Assembly: GCF_030005555.1 (NCBI RefSeq)
Contig: NZ_JASCQG010000011.1
Coordinates: forward strand, 62,001-126,000
DNA from: Empedobacter sedimenti
GTDB lineage: Bacteria; Bacteroidota; Bacteroidia; Flavobacteriales; Weeksellaceae
Length of the DNA stretch: 64,000 bases
Reading direction: 5' to 3'
Within the stretch, counting starts at the first letter, position 1, and each line of letters opens with the position of its first letter. Of the stretch, positions 15,395-24,180 are shown one piece after another. Made by a program: the position numbers and the translations under genes. The notes below the pieces were generated by a model. The model was not told where the DNA came from, made no database searches, and saw only the letters and a list, made by a program, of their open reading frames with translations.

Positions 15395-17356
15395 ATGGCG
15401 TTAGATTCTATATTTGAACAAAATAAAAAGTATGAGAAGAGCTTTTTTCTACGTTTGTTAGAGAAAGCAAGAAAAGATTATCCCGATTCAATTTCTTTCA
15501 TAGATGATCTAACTTCTAAGCTTAAAAATAATCCAACTTATAAATTAATTTTTAAAGAAGAGTTACAAAAAACTTTCGGTAAAATTAACATTGTAAGCTA
15601 TCTTGTAGACAGCGGAATTCATATTGAGGATAGTTTGTTGTCATTGTTTCGTAAAAAGTTGATGGATTCTTTATTACCTGATATCGAAGATAATAATGAG
15701 TTAACATCTGTTGCAAACGAAATATTTTATAACTCTAAAAACTTAGATACATTACGTATTATTCCACGTGATCGCTGGAAAAATTTATTCGAAGTTTTAT
15801 ACGAAGATACTCCAGAAGAAAACTTTAAATCTTCTATTAGTATCATTCAAAATCAATTGTTGCAAGCAATTTCTATTTTAACTGTGCGTATTACAGGTGG
15901 ATTTTCTGATAAAGAAATGATGCGCTATAGTAATGAAGTTAATTATTTAGATAATCCATTTTCTAAGCTTTCAATTCAAGTAAGTAACATTGTCGAAAAT
16001 CCTCAAGCGGGATTTGATATGTTAGAAATTAAAGAAAGTATCTTGAAGTGCAAGCAGATGTTGAATGATATTTTAACACAAAAAGATTACAAAGGAATTT
16101 CTTTGAAAGTTGCTGCAAAGTTGAATCGTCTTCAACAACAATTGGTTCGTTTACAGAGTATTTTGAATAGCTATAATGAGTTGAGAACACACGGAATCAT
16201 CTCTTTTTATAGTTTGGCTGCAAAAAAATGGACAGAGTTTTATGCGCCAAAGAATTTTATGAGTAATCAATTAAGTTCTACGGTTTATCTCATCACTTTC
16301 TTGGTAACTTATCATAACGGAAAAACAGGAGAAAAGTACATTACTCAAACAGCAAAAGAATATAACAAAATGTTCTGGACAGCGTGTGGAGGTGGTTTTA
16401 TTGTTGCTTTTTTATGTTTCATAAAAACAGGAATCGGAAATATACACGGAACTTCTCCTTTATTCAAAGCGTTTTTCTTTAGTTTAAATTATGCGATAGG
16501 TTTTAGTACAATTTATTTAACGCACATGACGCTTGCAACCAAACAACCTTCGATGACCGCAGCGCGTTTGGCACAATCATTAGTTCCGAAATCAGGATCA
16601 GATCTTAATATAAAAGATTTTACAACGCTTTTTGCTCAGTTGGTACGAAGCCAAATGATAGCTTTTTTAGGAAATGTAGTGGCTGGTTTTGTGGTTTCAT
16701 TAGGAATCTTTTATTTGTTAAGCAACGTTCTTGGAATAGAAGTGATAAAATACTCTAAAGCGTATCATTACTGGGAAGAAGTAGTAACAATGGATTGGCA
16801 TATTTTCTATTTTGGATGTATTGCAGGTGTGTTTTTATTTCTTTCAGGATTAATTTCTGGAATGACAATTAATAGCCAACGATTCAATAATATTCCTGAA
16901 CGTATTTACAATCATCCAATCCTGAAAAAATCATTTTCAGAACGTAGAAGAAGAAGAATTTCGAATTGGTTTGAGAAAAATATGGGTGGTGTTGTAGGTA
17001 ATGTAGCATTCGGTTTTATGATGGGATGCGCCTTTTTGGTAGGAGATTTTACAGGTCAACCATTTGATATTCGACATATTACATTTGTTTCTGGTAATTT
17101 TGCGATTGGTATTGGCGGAATGAATTATCATTTCGATGTAGGACCTATGATTATTGGTTTTATTGCAATTTTTATGGTAGGATGGTGTAACTTCTTGGTG
17201 AGTTTCACGTTATCTCTTTTAATGGCGATGAGGTCTAATAATATCCCATTCTACAAAATATTCTCAATGGTTTCGCATACTTTCAAGGCATTTTTCAGAA
17301 ATCCATTACCATTTTTTGTGCCACCACTTTGGACAAAAACAAAAAAAGAAGCGTAA
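15395..17356 (+). CDS. PF10136-type 'site-specific recombinase' (Gcr-like) membrane protein
   Basis: 653 residues. The N-terminal half (about 1-310) is soluble and helical, with MRYSNEVNYLDNPFSKLSIQ. The C-terminal half has about six hydrophobic segments (roughly 325-350, 360-378, 420-445, 472-495, 530-555, 575-615). The family was named from a gonococcal recombinase report, but nothing in the sequence resembles a serine or tyrosine recombinase: there is no RKHRHY set and no resolvase motif. I would treat it as a membrane protein of unknown function. It is the first gene of a tightly packed run with dCMP deaminase, S41 protease and xerD. Confidence 0.8.
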   Translation: MALDSIFEQNKKYEKSFFLRLLEKARKDYPDSISFIDDLTSKLKNNPTYKLIFKEELQKTFGKINIVSYLVDSGIHIEDSLLSLFRKKLMDSLLPDIEDNNELTSVANEIFYNSKNLDTLRIIPRDRWKNLFEVLYEDTPEENFKSSISIIQNQLLQAISILTVRITGGFSDKEMMRYSNEVNYLDNPFSKLSIQVSNIVENPQAGFDMLEIKESILKCKQMLNDILTQKDYKGISLKVAAKLNRLQQQLVRLQSILNSYNELRTHGIISFYSLAAKKWTEFYAPKNFMSNQLSSTVYLITFLVTYHNGKTGEKYITQTAKEYNKMFWTACGGGFIVAFLCFIKTGIGNIHGTSPLFKAFFFSLNYAIGFSTIYLTHMTLATKQPSMTAARLAQSLVPKSGSDLNIKDFTTLFAQLVRSQMIAFLGNVVAGFVVSLGIFYLLSNVLGIEVIKYSKAYHYWEEVVTMDWHIFYFGCIAGVFLFLSGLISGMTINSQRFNNIPERIYNHPILKKSFSERRRRRISNWFEKNMGGVVGNVAFGFMMGCAFLVGDFTGQPFDIRHITFVSGNFAIGIGGMNYHFDVGPMIIGFIAIFMVGWCNFLVSFTLSLLMAMRSNNIPFYKIFSMVSHTFKAFFRNPLPFFVPPLWTKTKKEA

Positions 17357-17357
17357 G

Positions 17358-17801
17358 ATGAGTCTAAATACTGAAAAACAACTTCGTTACGATAAAGCTT
17401 ATCTTAGAATGGCTTATGAATGGGCAAACCTTTCGTATTGTCAACGAAAAAAAGTTGGTGCAATTATTGTTAAAAATCGAATGATTATTTCTGATGGTTA
17501 TAATGGAACACCAAGCGGTTTTGAGAACAATTGCGAAGATGAAGAAGGTAATACAAAATGGCATGTTTTGCATGCAGAGGCAAATGCAATTCTAAAATGT
17601 GCCACATCTACACAATCTGCAGAAGGAGCAACATTGTACATTACATTATCGCCTTGTAAAGATTGTAGCAAATTAATTCTTCAGGCTGGTATCAAGCGTA
17701 TTGTTTACATACAACAATACAAAGATAGTTCTGGATTAGAGTTTCTAGAAAAAACAGGAATCATCATTCAACAAATTTCAGAAGAAGAATTATACAATTA
17801 A
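17358..17801 (+). CDS. dCMP deaminase family protein (ComEB type)
   Basis: 147 residues from the ATG at 17358, one nt after the previous stop; the reading frame extends further upstream inside that gene but the conserved N-terminus starts here. The zinc deaminase motifs are HAEANAIL (HAE) and LSPCKDCSKLI (PCxxC), both about two thirds along. dCMP deaminase converts dCMP to dUMP, feeding thymidylate synthesis. The sequence YCQRKKVGAIIVKNRMIISDGYNGTP is the usual substrate-side segment. It sits in a unit with a Nudix hydrolase, suggesting nucleotide pool management (inference). Confidence 0.93.
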   Translation: MSLNTEKQLRYDKAYLRMAYEWANLSYCQRKKVGAIIVKNRMIISDGYNGTPSGFENNCEDEEGNTKWHVLHAEANAILKCATSTQSAEGATLYITLSPCKDCSKLILQAGIKRIVYIQQYKDSSGLEFLEKTGIIIQQISEEELYN

Positions 17802-19385
17802 ATGAAACGTTTTTTCAAAGTTATTAACATTGTTCTAGTCGTAATAATTATATTTTTACTAGGATTTTTAGTTGGAAAAAAATACGATTTTGCGTTCGAT
17901 GAAAACAAAGATATTGTTGGATTACAATATTCTGATAACGAACAGAAAATACGTCGACTAGTTTCTTTGATTGACAATGAATATGTAAATGATGTCAACT
18001 CGGATAGTTTGGTTGATGATGCGATTAATTTTATGGTATCAAAACTAGATCCACATAGTACTTATATCGATAAAGCTTCTGTACAAAAAGCAGAAGAGCA
18101 GCTAAAAGGAGAGTTTCTTGGTGTAGGAATGCAATTTAGAGTTATCAATGATACAATTGTTGTAGAACGTACAATTCCCGGAACTCCTAATACAAGTAAA
18201 CTTCAGTTCGGAGATCAATTAATTGCTGCAGACAACCAAACTTTAGTTGGTGCAGATAACAAAAAAATAGAGGAATTATTAAAAGGTAAAAAAGGTTCAG
18301 AGGTTAATCTTTCTGTCATCCGAGATAATCAACCCATAAAAATTCAGTTAAAACGAACAACTGTACCAATTGCAACTGTAACTGGTGAACATATGTTGAC
18401 TGCAGATATGGGTTATATCAAATTAACTCGTTTCTCTGAAAATTCTGGAAAAGAAGTTCATCAAGCTTTAGAAAACTTAATCGGAAAAGGAATGAAAACC
18501 TTGGTGTTTGATTTACGAGGTAATCCTGGTGGTCTGATGCGTGTCGCAGAAGAAGTTGCAGACGAGTTTTTAACAAAAGATGAATTAATTGTTTATACGC
18601 AAGATAAATCTAAAAAGAAGAAATACGTCTACGCAACGAATTATGGACTTTTTGAGAAGGGAAAAGTTTATGTTTTGATTGACGAAAGTTCAGCTTCATC
18701 AAGTGAAATTGTTTCAGGAGCATTACAAGATTATGGACGAGGAATTATTGTTGGTCGTCGTTCTTTTGGAAAAGGATTGGTGCAACGCGAAATTAATTTA
18801 GGTGATAATACACGCGTTAGATTAACTGTAGCCAATTATTTTACACCTTCTGGACGCTCAATTCAAAAGCCTTACGATAAAAAAACTGCGAAATACAGCG
18901 ACGATTTATATAAACGATTAAAATCTGGTGAATTAACCAATAAAGATTCTATCAAAATTGATAAAAGTCTTGAGTTTACAGCGCCTTCCGGTAAAAAAGT
19001 TTATGGAGGTGGAGGTATTATTCCAGACGAATTTGTAGCACTTGATACAAATTCGGTTGCTAATTGGTTGTACTATAATCAAGATGCTAATTATTTTAAT
19101 GACTTTTTATTCAAAAAAATATATTCTATTCACGACTTTTTTATGTTTCATAATGAAGTGGTTTTTCAAAAATATTTTAATGCAGGAATGTATCGAAACG
19201 AGTTTTTAGGTGTTTTAGGAATTCCGGCTAATGAATTTAATCCTGTTTATTCGTCAACGGTTGATAACTATATGAAAGCAACAATTGCAGAAGATTTATT
19301 TGGTTCGCGTGCTTTTTATCAAGTTTGGATGCCCGAAGATGAAATGATAAAGCGTATTTTTGAACTTGAAAAAATTACGAAGTAA
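17802..19385 (+). CDS. S41 family C-terminal processing protease (CtpA/Prc-like)
   Basis: 527 residues. An N-terminal membrane anchor (about 7-25) is followed by the S41 N-terminal LDPHSTYI motif, a PDZ domain (about 90-180, with FLGVGMQF and VVERTIPGTPN) and the S41 catalytic domain. That domain has FDLRGNPGGL at 236-245, the serine cluster ESSASSSEIVSGAL at 295-308 and the catalytic lysine in RSFGKGLVQ (Lys324). Ser/Lys-dyad proteases of this type trim or degrade envelope proteins. The start abuts the dCMP deaminase stop and the stop abuts xerD, so the three are cotranscribed. Confidence 0.94.
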   Translation: MKRFFKVINIVLVVIIIFLLGFLVGKKYDFAFDENKDIVGLQYSDNEQKIRRLVSLIDNEYVNDVNSDSLVDDAINFMVSKLDPHSTYIDKASVQKAEEQLKGEFLGVGMQFRVINDTIVVERTIPGTPNTSKLQFGDQLIAADNQTLVGADNKKIEELLKGKKGSEVNLSVIRDNQPIKIQLKRTTVPIATVTGEHMLTADMGYIKLTRFSENSGKEVHQALENLIGKGMKTLVFDLRGNPGGLMRVAEEVADEFLTKDELIVYTQDKSKKKKYVYATNYGLFEKGKVYVLIDESSASSSEIVSGALQDYGRGIIVGRRSFGKGLVQREINLGDNTRVRLTVANYFTPSGRSIQKPYDKKTAKYSDDLYKRLKSGELTNKDSIKIDKSLEFTAPSGKKVYGGGGIIPDEFVALDTNSVANWLYYNQDANYFNDFLFKKIYSIHDFFMFHNEVVFQKYFNAGMYRNEFLGVLGIPANEFNPVYSSTVDNYMKATIAEDLFGSRAFYQVWMPEDEMIKRIFELEKITK

Positions 19386-20273
19386 ATGCAATGGAAAGAT
19401 GCTTTGTATGACTATCAAATGTATCTGAAATTAGAAAAAAGAGTTTCTGCCAATACAATTGAAGGTTATCTGCGCGACATACAAAAATTAATAAATTATT
19501 CGGAAAAACAACCTCTTGATTATACGCAAGATGATTTAACAACTTTTATTCACGAGTTTGCAACAAGTGATTATAGTGTTAGATCGCAAGCGCGTGTTAT
19601 TTCGGGTCTAAAAAGTTTTTTTGGATATCTACAACTCGAAGATTTTAGAGAAGACAATCCAACTTCTTTACTTGAGACTCCAAAAATAGGAATGAAATTG
19701 CCAGACGTTTTATCAGAAAAAGAAATTGATAAAATGATTGAGGTTGTGGATCTTTCCAAACCAGAAGGGCAACGAAATCGAGCGATTATAGAAGTGCTTT
19801 ATGGTTGTGGTTTACGTGTTTCGGAGTTGATTAATCTAAAAATTTCAGATTTATTTTTTGATGATGGATTTATCCGTGTTATCGGAAAAGGAAACAAACA
19901 AAGATTGGTTCCGATTAGCGATTATACCATAAAATATGTTAACTTGTACAAAGAAACAATTCGTAATCATTTGGCTATACAAACAGGTTTCGAAGATTTT
20001 TTGTTTCTTAATAGACGTGGTAAAAATCTAACTCGTGTCATGATTTTTACAATTGTGAAAGAATTATCGATAATTGCTGGAGTAAAAAAAACAATTAGTC
20101 CGCATACATTTCGTCATTCTTTTGCAACACATTTACTGAAAAATGGTGCAGATTTACGTGCTATTCAGCTAATGTTAGGACACGAAAGTATTACTACTAC
20201 CGAGATTTATACGCATGTCGATCAAGAATATATTCGTGATGCGATTATTAAGTTTCATCCAAGAAATAAATAA
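19386..20273 (+). CDS. xerD: Tyrosine recombinase XerD
   Basis: 295 residues, the standard XerC/D length. The N-terminal SAM-like core-binding domain (about 1-95) precedes the catalytic domain with a full active-site set: Arg144 (LYGCGLRVSEL), Lys168 (RVIGKGNK), His240 and Arg243 (HTFRHSFATHLL), His266 (LGHESI) and nucleophile Tyr275 (TTEIYTHV). It resolves chromosome dimers at dif with a partner recombinase, activated by FtsK, whose gene opens this window. It starts directly after the protease stop. XerD rather than XerC is inferred from overall likeness and is not certain. Confidence 0.93.
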   Translation: MQWKDALYDYQMYLKLEKRVSANTIEGYLRDIQKLINYSEKQPLDYTQDDLTTFIHEFATSDYSVRSQARVISGLKSFFGYLQLEDFREDNPTSLLETPKIGMKLPDVLSEKEIDKMIEVVDLSKPEGQRNRAIIEVLYGCGLRVSELINLKISDLFFDDGFIRVIGKGNKQRLVPISDYTIKYVNLYKETIRNHLAIQTGFEDFLFLNRRGKNLTRVMIFTIVKELSIIAGVKKTISPHTFRHSFATHLLKNGADLRAIQLMLGHESITTTEIYTHVDQEYIRDAIIKFHPRNK

Positions 20274-20277
20274 ACCT

Positions 20278-20793
20278 ATGATAAAATCATTCAATTTTTG
20301 TCCAAATTGTGGAAATTCTATTCAAACCTTTGATTTTCGTCGTATGACGTGCGATCATTGTGATTTAGTTTATTATCAGAATATAGCTTCGGCAGTTGCT
20401 GTGATTTTACGAAAAGACGATAAAATTTTGTTTACCGTTCGTAATAAAGAACCTAAAAAAGGAATGTTAGATTTGGCAGGTGGATTTACAGATCCGGAAG
20501 AGTCTGTAGAAAGAACTTGTCAACGTGAGATAGAAGAGGAGTTAGGAATAACAATTCCGTTAGAAAATTTCAAGTATTTTCTTTCTCGACCAAATGATTA
20601 CGAATACAAAGGAATTCCATATAAAACGTGTGATTTAGCTTTTGTAGCAGATTTTCCTGATGAAGAAATTGTGTTAGAGAAAGAAGAAATATCGGCAGTA
20701 AAATGGATTGCGATTGATGATATTAAATTAGAAGAAATCGGTTTTGATTCGCTAAGAAGTGTAGTCGAAATGTATATTAAATCAGTAAAATAA
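20278..20793 (+). CDS. Nudix hydrolase with N-terminal zinc ribbon
   Basis: 171 residues from ATG 20278, just after the xerD stop. The start FNFCPNCGNSI and MTCDHCDLVYY form a four-cysteine zinc ribbon, as in NudC-like enzymes. The Nudix box GGFTDPEESVERTCQREIEE plus ELG is complete (Gx5Ex7REUxEExGU). Such enzymes hydrolyse nucleoside diphosphates linked to another moiety; the combination with a zinc ribbon points toward NADH-pyrophosphatase-like or ADP-ribose-type substrates, but specificity is not readable. The neighbouring deaminase and recombinase genes share its transcript. Confidence 0.9.
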   Translation: MIKSFNFCPNCGNSIQTFDFRRMTCDHCDLVYYQNIASAVAVILRKDDKILFTVRNKEPKKGMLDLAGGFTDPEESVERTCQREIEEELGITIPLENFKYFLSRPNDYEYKGIPYKTCDLAFVADFPDEEIVLEKEEISAVKWIAIDDIKLEEIGFDSLRSVVEMYIKSVK

Positions 20794-20794
20794 A

Positions 20795-21325
20795 ATGAAG
20801 AAGATACTTTTATTAGGAGCTATTTTTTTGACAATAGTTTCTTGTAGTACGCAAAATGTTTCTGTTGATTATGATAGAGGTTTTAACTTTGATTCAAATA
20901 AAACCTTTTCATTTTCTAATGAAGGAAATTTAGGATTGAATGATTTAGATTCGGCTCGATTATATAATTCGATTGAGAAAGGAATGTTGTTCAAAGGTTT
21001 TCAGAAAACGAGTGAAGGAAATTTAACGGTTCAAATCAAACCAGAAGAATATGTATTGAAACAACAAAACTCTAATGTTGGGATTGGAATGGGAACTGGT
21101 GGTTACGGTTTTGGAGGAGGAGTTTCGGTTGGTATTCCGATTATGACTCAAAAATTGAATCAAAATTATACTGTTTCTATGTACAATGAGGGACAAATGG
21201 TTTGGCAAGGAATTCTTAAAATTCAAATGCCTGTCAAGGCTTCTCCTGAAGTTCGTTCACAAAACATACAGAATGGAGTTTTCAAAATGTTGAAAAATTT
21301 TCCATATAAAGTGAAGAAAAAATAA
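20795..21325 (+). CDS. DUF4136 domain lipoprotein
   Basis: 176 residues. The leader ends in the lipobox TIVSC (Cys about 17), so a lipid-anchored envelope protein is expected. The body, beginning VDYDRGFNFDSNKTFSF, with a Gly-rich segment GIGMGTGGYGFGGGVSVGI and a C-terminal KMLKNFPYK, matches the DUF4136 family. The function is unknown. It follows the Nudix gene by one nt and ends the long co-directional run at a strong hairpin. Confidence 0.85.
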   Translation: MKKILLLGAIFLTIVSCSTQNVSVDYDRGFNFDSNKTFSFSNEGNLGLNDLDSARLYNSIEKGMLFKGFQKTSEGNLTVQIKPEEYVLKQQNSNVGIGMGTGGYGFGGGVSVGIPIMTQKLNQNYTVSMYNEGQMVWQGILKIQMPVKASPEVRSQNIQNGVFKMLKNFPYKVKKK

Positions 21326-21333
21326 ATTTATAT

Positions 21334-21366
21334 AAAAAAACGAGAAAGTAATTTCTCGTTTTTTTA
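21334..21366. terminator. Bidirectional terminator between DUF4136 and GNAT genes
   Basis: Stem AAAAAACGAGAAA / TTTCTCGTTTTTT with a GTAA loop between convergent genes. The GNAT stop codon overlaps its right arm. Confidence 0.85.
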
Positions 21367-21837
21367 TAATCTAAACACTAATTCGTTTTCGTCGCTTTGT
21401 TTCATTTCAGATTGTTGTAACAACATAATTGTTGCTGGCGCATTCGGGTTTGCTTTTGCAGAAATTCGTTCTAATTTCAATTCATTTTTAGCACAATTAA
21501 TCACTGCATTCAAAACTTCGGTTCCATATCTTTTTTCCCAAAACTTACGTTTTAGTCTAATATTAATTACAGGACCAAATTTTGTCTGGCGTAATCCTCC
21601 CCAACCAACAAATCGTCCACTTTTTTTCTCGTGAACGCCCCATAAACCAAAACCATAATCTTGGTAATGTTTCTCCATATTCTCTATAAAAAACTGCGCT
21701 TCTTCTTCAGATTTATATGGTTTTTCGTTCACTATTTTCATCAATTCTTTATCCGAATTCATTTGAAATAACTCGAAAGAATCAATTTCGAAAAATTCGC
21801 GTAAAACTAATTGTTTTGTTTCACAAATAACTTTCAT
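21364..21837 (-). CDS. GNAT family N-acetyltransferase (RimJ/RimL-like)
   Basis: 157 residues. The order TKQLVLREFFEID, GLWGVHEKKSGRFVGWGGLR, NIRLKRKFWEKRYGTEVLNAV and LKLERISAKANPNAPATIMLLQ matches the RimJ/RimL-type GNAT fold. In the usual acetyl-CoA loop (Q/RxxGxG/A) this protein has KFWEKRYGTEV, which still fits. The acceptor substrate is not identifiable. It is slightly short at the C-terminus for the family. The gene is single, with a -7 box 20 nt upstream of its ATG. Confidence 0.85.
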   Translation of the reverse strand: MKVICETKQLVLREFFEIDSFELFQMNSDKELMKIVNEKPYKSEEEAQFFIENMEKHYQDYGFGLWGVHEKKSGRFVGWGGLRQTKFGPVINIRLKRKFWEKRYGTEVLNAVINCAKNELKLERISAKANPNAPATIMLLQQSEMKQSDENELVFRL

Positions 21838-21856
21838 TAAAACTTTTTACTTGTTG

Positions 21857-21864
21857 CAAAGTTA
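21857..21864 (-). promoter_or_regulatory. Probable -7 box (TAACTTTG) of the GNAT gene
   Basis: TAACTTTG on the minus strand fits TAnnTTTG, 19 nt before the ATG at 21837. Confidence 0.4.
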
Positions 21865-21883
21865 GTTCGATTTAGAGAATAAA

Positions 21884-21915
21884 AAAAGCCTTACGATTAC
21901 TGTAAGACTTTTTAG
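21884..21915. terminator. Terminator after the coiled-coil lipoprotein gene
   Basis: On the minus strand AAAGTCTTAC / GTAAGGCTTT pairs around a short loop and runs into seven T. Confidence 0.75.
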
Positions 21916-21916
21916 A

Positions 21917-22456
21917 TTATTTTTTTCCAGTTGTTTTTGCTGGAGTTGTTGTTTTTGGAGCTGTTTTAGGTGGAGTAGCTGTTGCTTCCGAAACTTTTTG
22001 GTTAATCTCATTTGTTAAGATCTGTCTTTTCAAATTGAAGATTTCGGTATCTCTTGTGTCAATTTTAGTTTCAAGATCTTTTACTTTTTGAGTTAATTCA
22101 GAAACTTGTTTTTCTTTTTCATTCAATTGAGTATAAAACAATTTCGATTTTTCTCCCGAACTATTTAAAGCAGAATATAACTCTTGTAAATTAGTATCGT
22201 GCTCTTTCTGAGTTGCTCTAATTGTAGATTGCGCATTTAGTAATGCAGTATCTTTTATATGTAACTCACTTTTTGTTCGAGCTAAATCTTGCTCTAAATT
22301 TTCAATTTTCAATTTAGCTAAAGTTAATTCCTTAGACGTGTTTGATTGATCGTCTAATGCTTTGTAATAGCTACTTTCTAATTCTTGATGTTGTTTTTGA
22401 GGAACGCAACTTGTAATGGCGAAAACTGTTAAACAACCTAGTACAATTTTTTTCAT
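21917..22456 (-). CDS. Coiled-coil lipoprotein of unknown function
   Basis: 179 residues. A lipoprotein leader ends in AITSC (Cys about 17). Residues about 22-150 are a continuous heptad-rich coiled coil, including LTLAKLKIENLEQDLARTKS-like repeats and KEKQVSELTQKVKDLETKI. A Thr/Pro/Ala/Lys-rich tail (about 155-179) would be flexible. No enzymatic motif is seen. It may be an envelope tether or scaffold; this is inference from architecture. It lies 10 nt downstream of the exonuclease III gene on the same strand, so it is probably cotranscribed. Confidence 0.75.
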   Translation of the reverse strand: MKKIVLGCLTVFAITSCVPQKQHQELESSYYKALDDQSNTSKELTLAKLKIENLEQDLARTKSELHIKDTALLNAQSTIRATQKEHDTNLQELYSALNSSGEKSKLFYTQLNEKEKQVSELTQKVKDLETKIDTRDTEIFNLKRQILTNEINQKVSEATATPPKTAPKTTTPAKTTGKK

Positions 22457-22466
22457 TTTTATAATC

Positions 22467-23231
22467 TTAAACGTCTAATTCAACTAATACAGGACAATGG
22501 TCAGAATGTTTTGCTTCTGGTAAGATGGCTACGCGAGTCATTTTTTCGCGTAAAGAATCACTTACCATATTATAATCAATTCTCCAACCTTTGTTATTAT
22601 TACGTGCATTTGCACGATACGACCACCATGAATAATGGTGAGGTTCTTTTACAAAATAACGGAAAGAATCTATCATGTTACACTCTTCTATAAACGAAGT
22701 CATCCATTCGCGCTCAACTGGTAAAAATCCTGAAACTTTAGCATTTCTTACCGGATCGTGAATATCAATCGCTTCGTGACAAATATTATAATCGCCACAG
22801 ATAACTAAATTGGGATGTGAGATTTTAAGTTCTTTTACATAATTTTTGAAATCTTCGCAAAATTGTAATTTAAAATCTAAACGATCAATATTTGTACCAC
22901 TCGGTAAATATAAACTGATAACTGATACATTGTCAAAATCTAAACGTAATACACGTCCTTCATAATCAATATAATCTATTCCAGTACCTATTTGTACGTG
23001 ATTTGGTTTTATTTTAGAGAAGATAGCGACTCCACTATATCCTTTTTTTTCTGCGGCATGCCAGTAAATATGATAACCCAATTCTTCGAAAGGAATTGTA
23101 TCAACCTGTTCTTGCATTGCTTTAGTTTCTTGAATACAAAATACATCTGGTTGTGCAGCTTGTAGCCAATCAACCAAACCTTTGGTCATCGCAGCGCGAA
23201 TTCCATTTACATTGTAACTGATGATTTTCAT
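22467..23231 (-). CDS. xth: Exodeoxyribonuclease III / AP endonuclease
   Basis: 254 residues, standard for the ExoIII/APE family. Catalytic motifs: SYNVNGIRAA at the N-terminus, IQETKAM (metal-binding Glu near 36), ICGDYNICH (Asp/Asn near 147-149), WRIDYNMVS and the terminal SDHCPV (catalytic His). The enzyme cuts DNA at abasic sites and removes 3'-blocking groups in base excision repair. The symbol xth is used for the family; xthA or exoA would be equivalent. The downstream lipoprotein gene follows by 10 nt. Confidence 0.94.
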   Translation of the reverse strand: MKIISYNVNGIRAAMTKGLVDWLQAAQPDVFCIQETKAMQEQVDTIPFEELGYHIYWHAAEKKGYSGVAIFSKIKPNHVQIGTGIDYIDYEGRVLRLDFDNVSVISLYLPSGTNIDRLDFKLQFCEDFKNYVKELKISHPNLVICGDYNICHEAIDIHDPVRNAKVSGFLPVEREWMTSFIEECNMIDSFRYFVKEPHHYSWWSYRANARNNNKGWRIDYNMVSDSLREKMTRVAILPEAKHSDHCPVLVELDV

Positions 23232-23341
23232 AGAAAGCGAAATTACTAAATATTTATGACGGTTCGATTTAGATTATTCAATAAAGTTTATTTTTTTTGT
23301 AACTTTTAATTAATTGTTGCGTCTTACAATAAACACATATT

Positions 23342-24100
23342 ATGAAATACATACTTATACCAATATTAATTTTTAGTTCGTTAGGATTTGCGAGCTGTTC
23401 GGTTGATTTAAATTCTAAATCACCTGCAACAACTTATTTGGATAGAGTAACAGCTAGTGATAATACAATTACACAAAAAAGAACGATTTCTGATTTTGAA
23501 GGAATTGATATTAGTAGTGCAATTAATGTTACTGTGAATGAAGGTAATTATAATGGCGAAATTACAATAGAAGCGCCTGATAATATAATGGACAGAATTG
23601 TAACTGAAGTTCAGAATGGAGTTTTGGTGGTTAAGATAAAAGGTACTGTAAGTCTTAAAAACGAAAAGATAAAAGTGACTTTTCCTCACAAAAAAATACG
23701 TTCTTTTAATATTTCAGGAGCATCTAATGTAACAGTTTTACCAACGATGAAAGTGGATAAGATGGCGATTGATTTATCAGGAGCTAGTGTGTTGAAATTG
23801 GATGTCGTTTCAAATCTAGTTTCTGTTGATAATTCGGGAGCGTCTTCAATGAAGATTTCAGGAAATACACAAAATTTTAATATCGAAGTTTCTGGAGCTT
23901 CTTCGTTAACAGCAAAAGATTTGAAGGCTGCTAATGTAACAATAGATTGTTCTGGAGCTAGTTCTGCCACAGTGTGGGCTGTTGATAATTTGACTGCTGA
24001 TAGTTCTGGCGCAAGTTCGGTTCGTTATATTGAACAAAATGGATTAAAAACAGTTGTTGATACTTCTGGTATGTCTTCTGTGAAGTCAATAAGTAAATAA
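23342..24100 (+). CDS. GIN-domain (DUF2807) lipoprotein
   Basis: 252 residues. A lipoprotein-type leader ends near GFASC (Cys about 19). The mature part is a right-handed beta-helix-type GIN domain (PF10988): FEGIDISSAINVTVNEG, VTEVQNGVLVVKIKG, then six evenly spaced SGAS or SGMS turns (ISGASNV, LSGASVL, NSGASSM, VSGASSL, CSGASSA, SSGASSV, with a final TSGMSSV). The family is abundant in Bacteroidota and probably binds surface ligands; the exact role is unknown. It is monocistronic with its own hairpin. Confidence 0.88.
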   Translation: MKYILIPILIFSSLGFASCSVDLNSKSPATTYLDRVTASDNTITQKRTISDFEGIDISSAINVTVNEGNYNGEITIEAPDNIMDRIVTEVQNGVLVVKIKGTVSLKNEKIKVTFPHKKIRSFNISGASNVTVLPTMKVDKMAIDLSGASVLKLDVVSNLVSVDNSGASSMKISGNTQNFNIEVSGASSLTAKDLKAANVTIDCSGASSATVWAVDNLTADSSGASSVRYIEQNGLKTVVDTSGMSSVKSISK

Positions 24101-24120
24101 TAGTTTTAATTTTTAGTACA

Positions 24121-24156
24121 AAAAAACTCGGATGAATTTCATTCGAGTTTTTTTAT
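24121..24156. terminator. Bidirectional terminator between GIN and FadL-like genes
   Basis: Stem AAAACTCGGATGAA / TTCATTCGAGTTTT with A and T runs on the two sides, between convergent genes. Confidence 0.85.
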
Positions 24157-24180
24157 TTATCTATATATCTACTATTTTTT

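Noticed and set aside
15395-17356. Reading the PF10136 gene as a mobile element or integrase
   Set aside because: No terminal repeats, no recombinase residues and many membrane segments; the name is historical.
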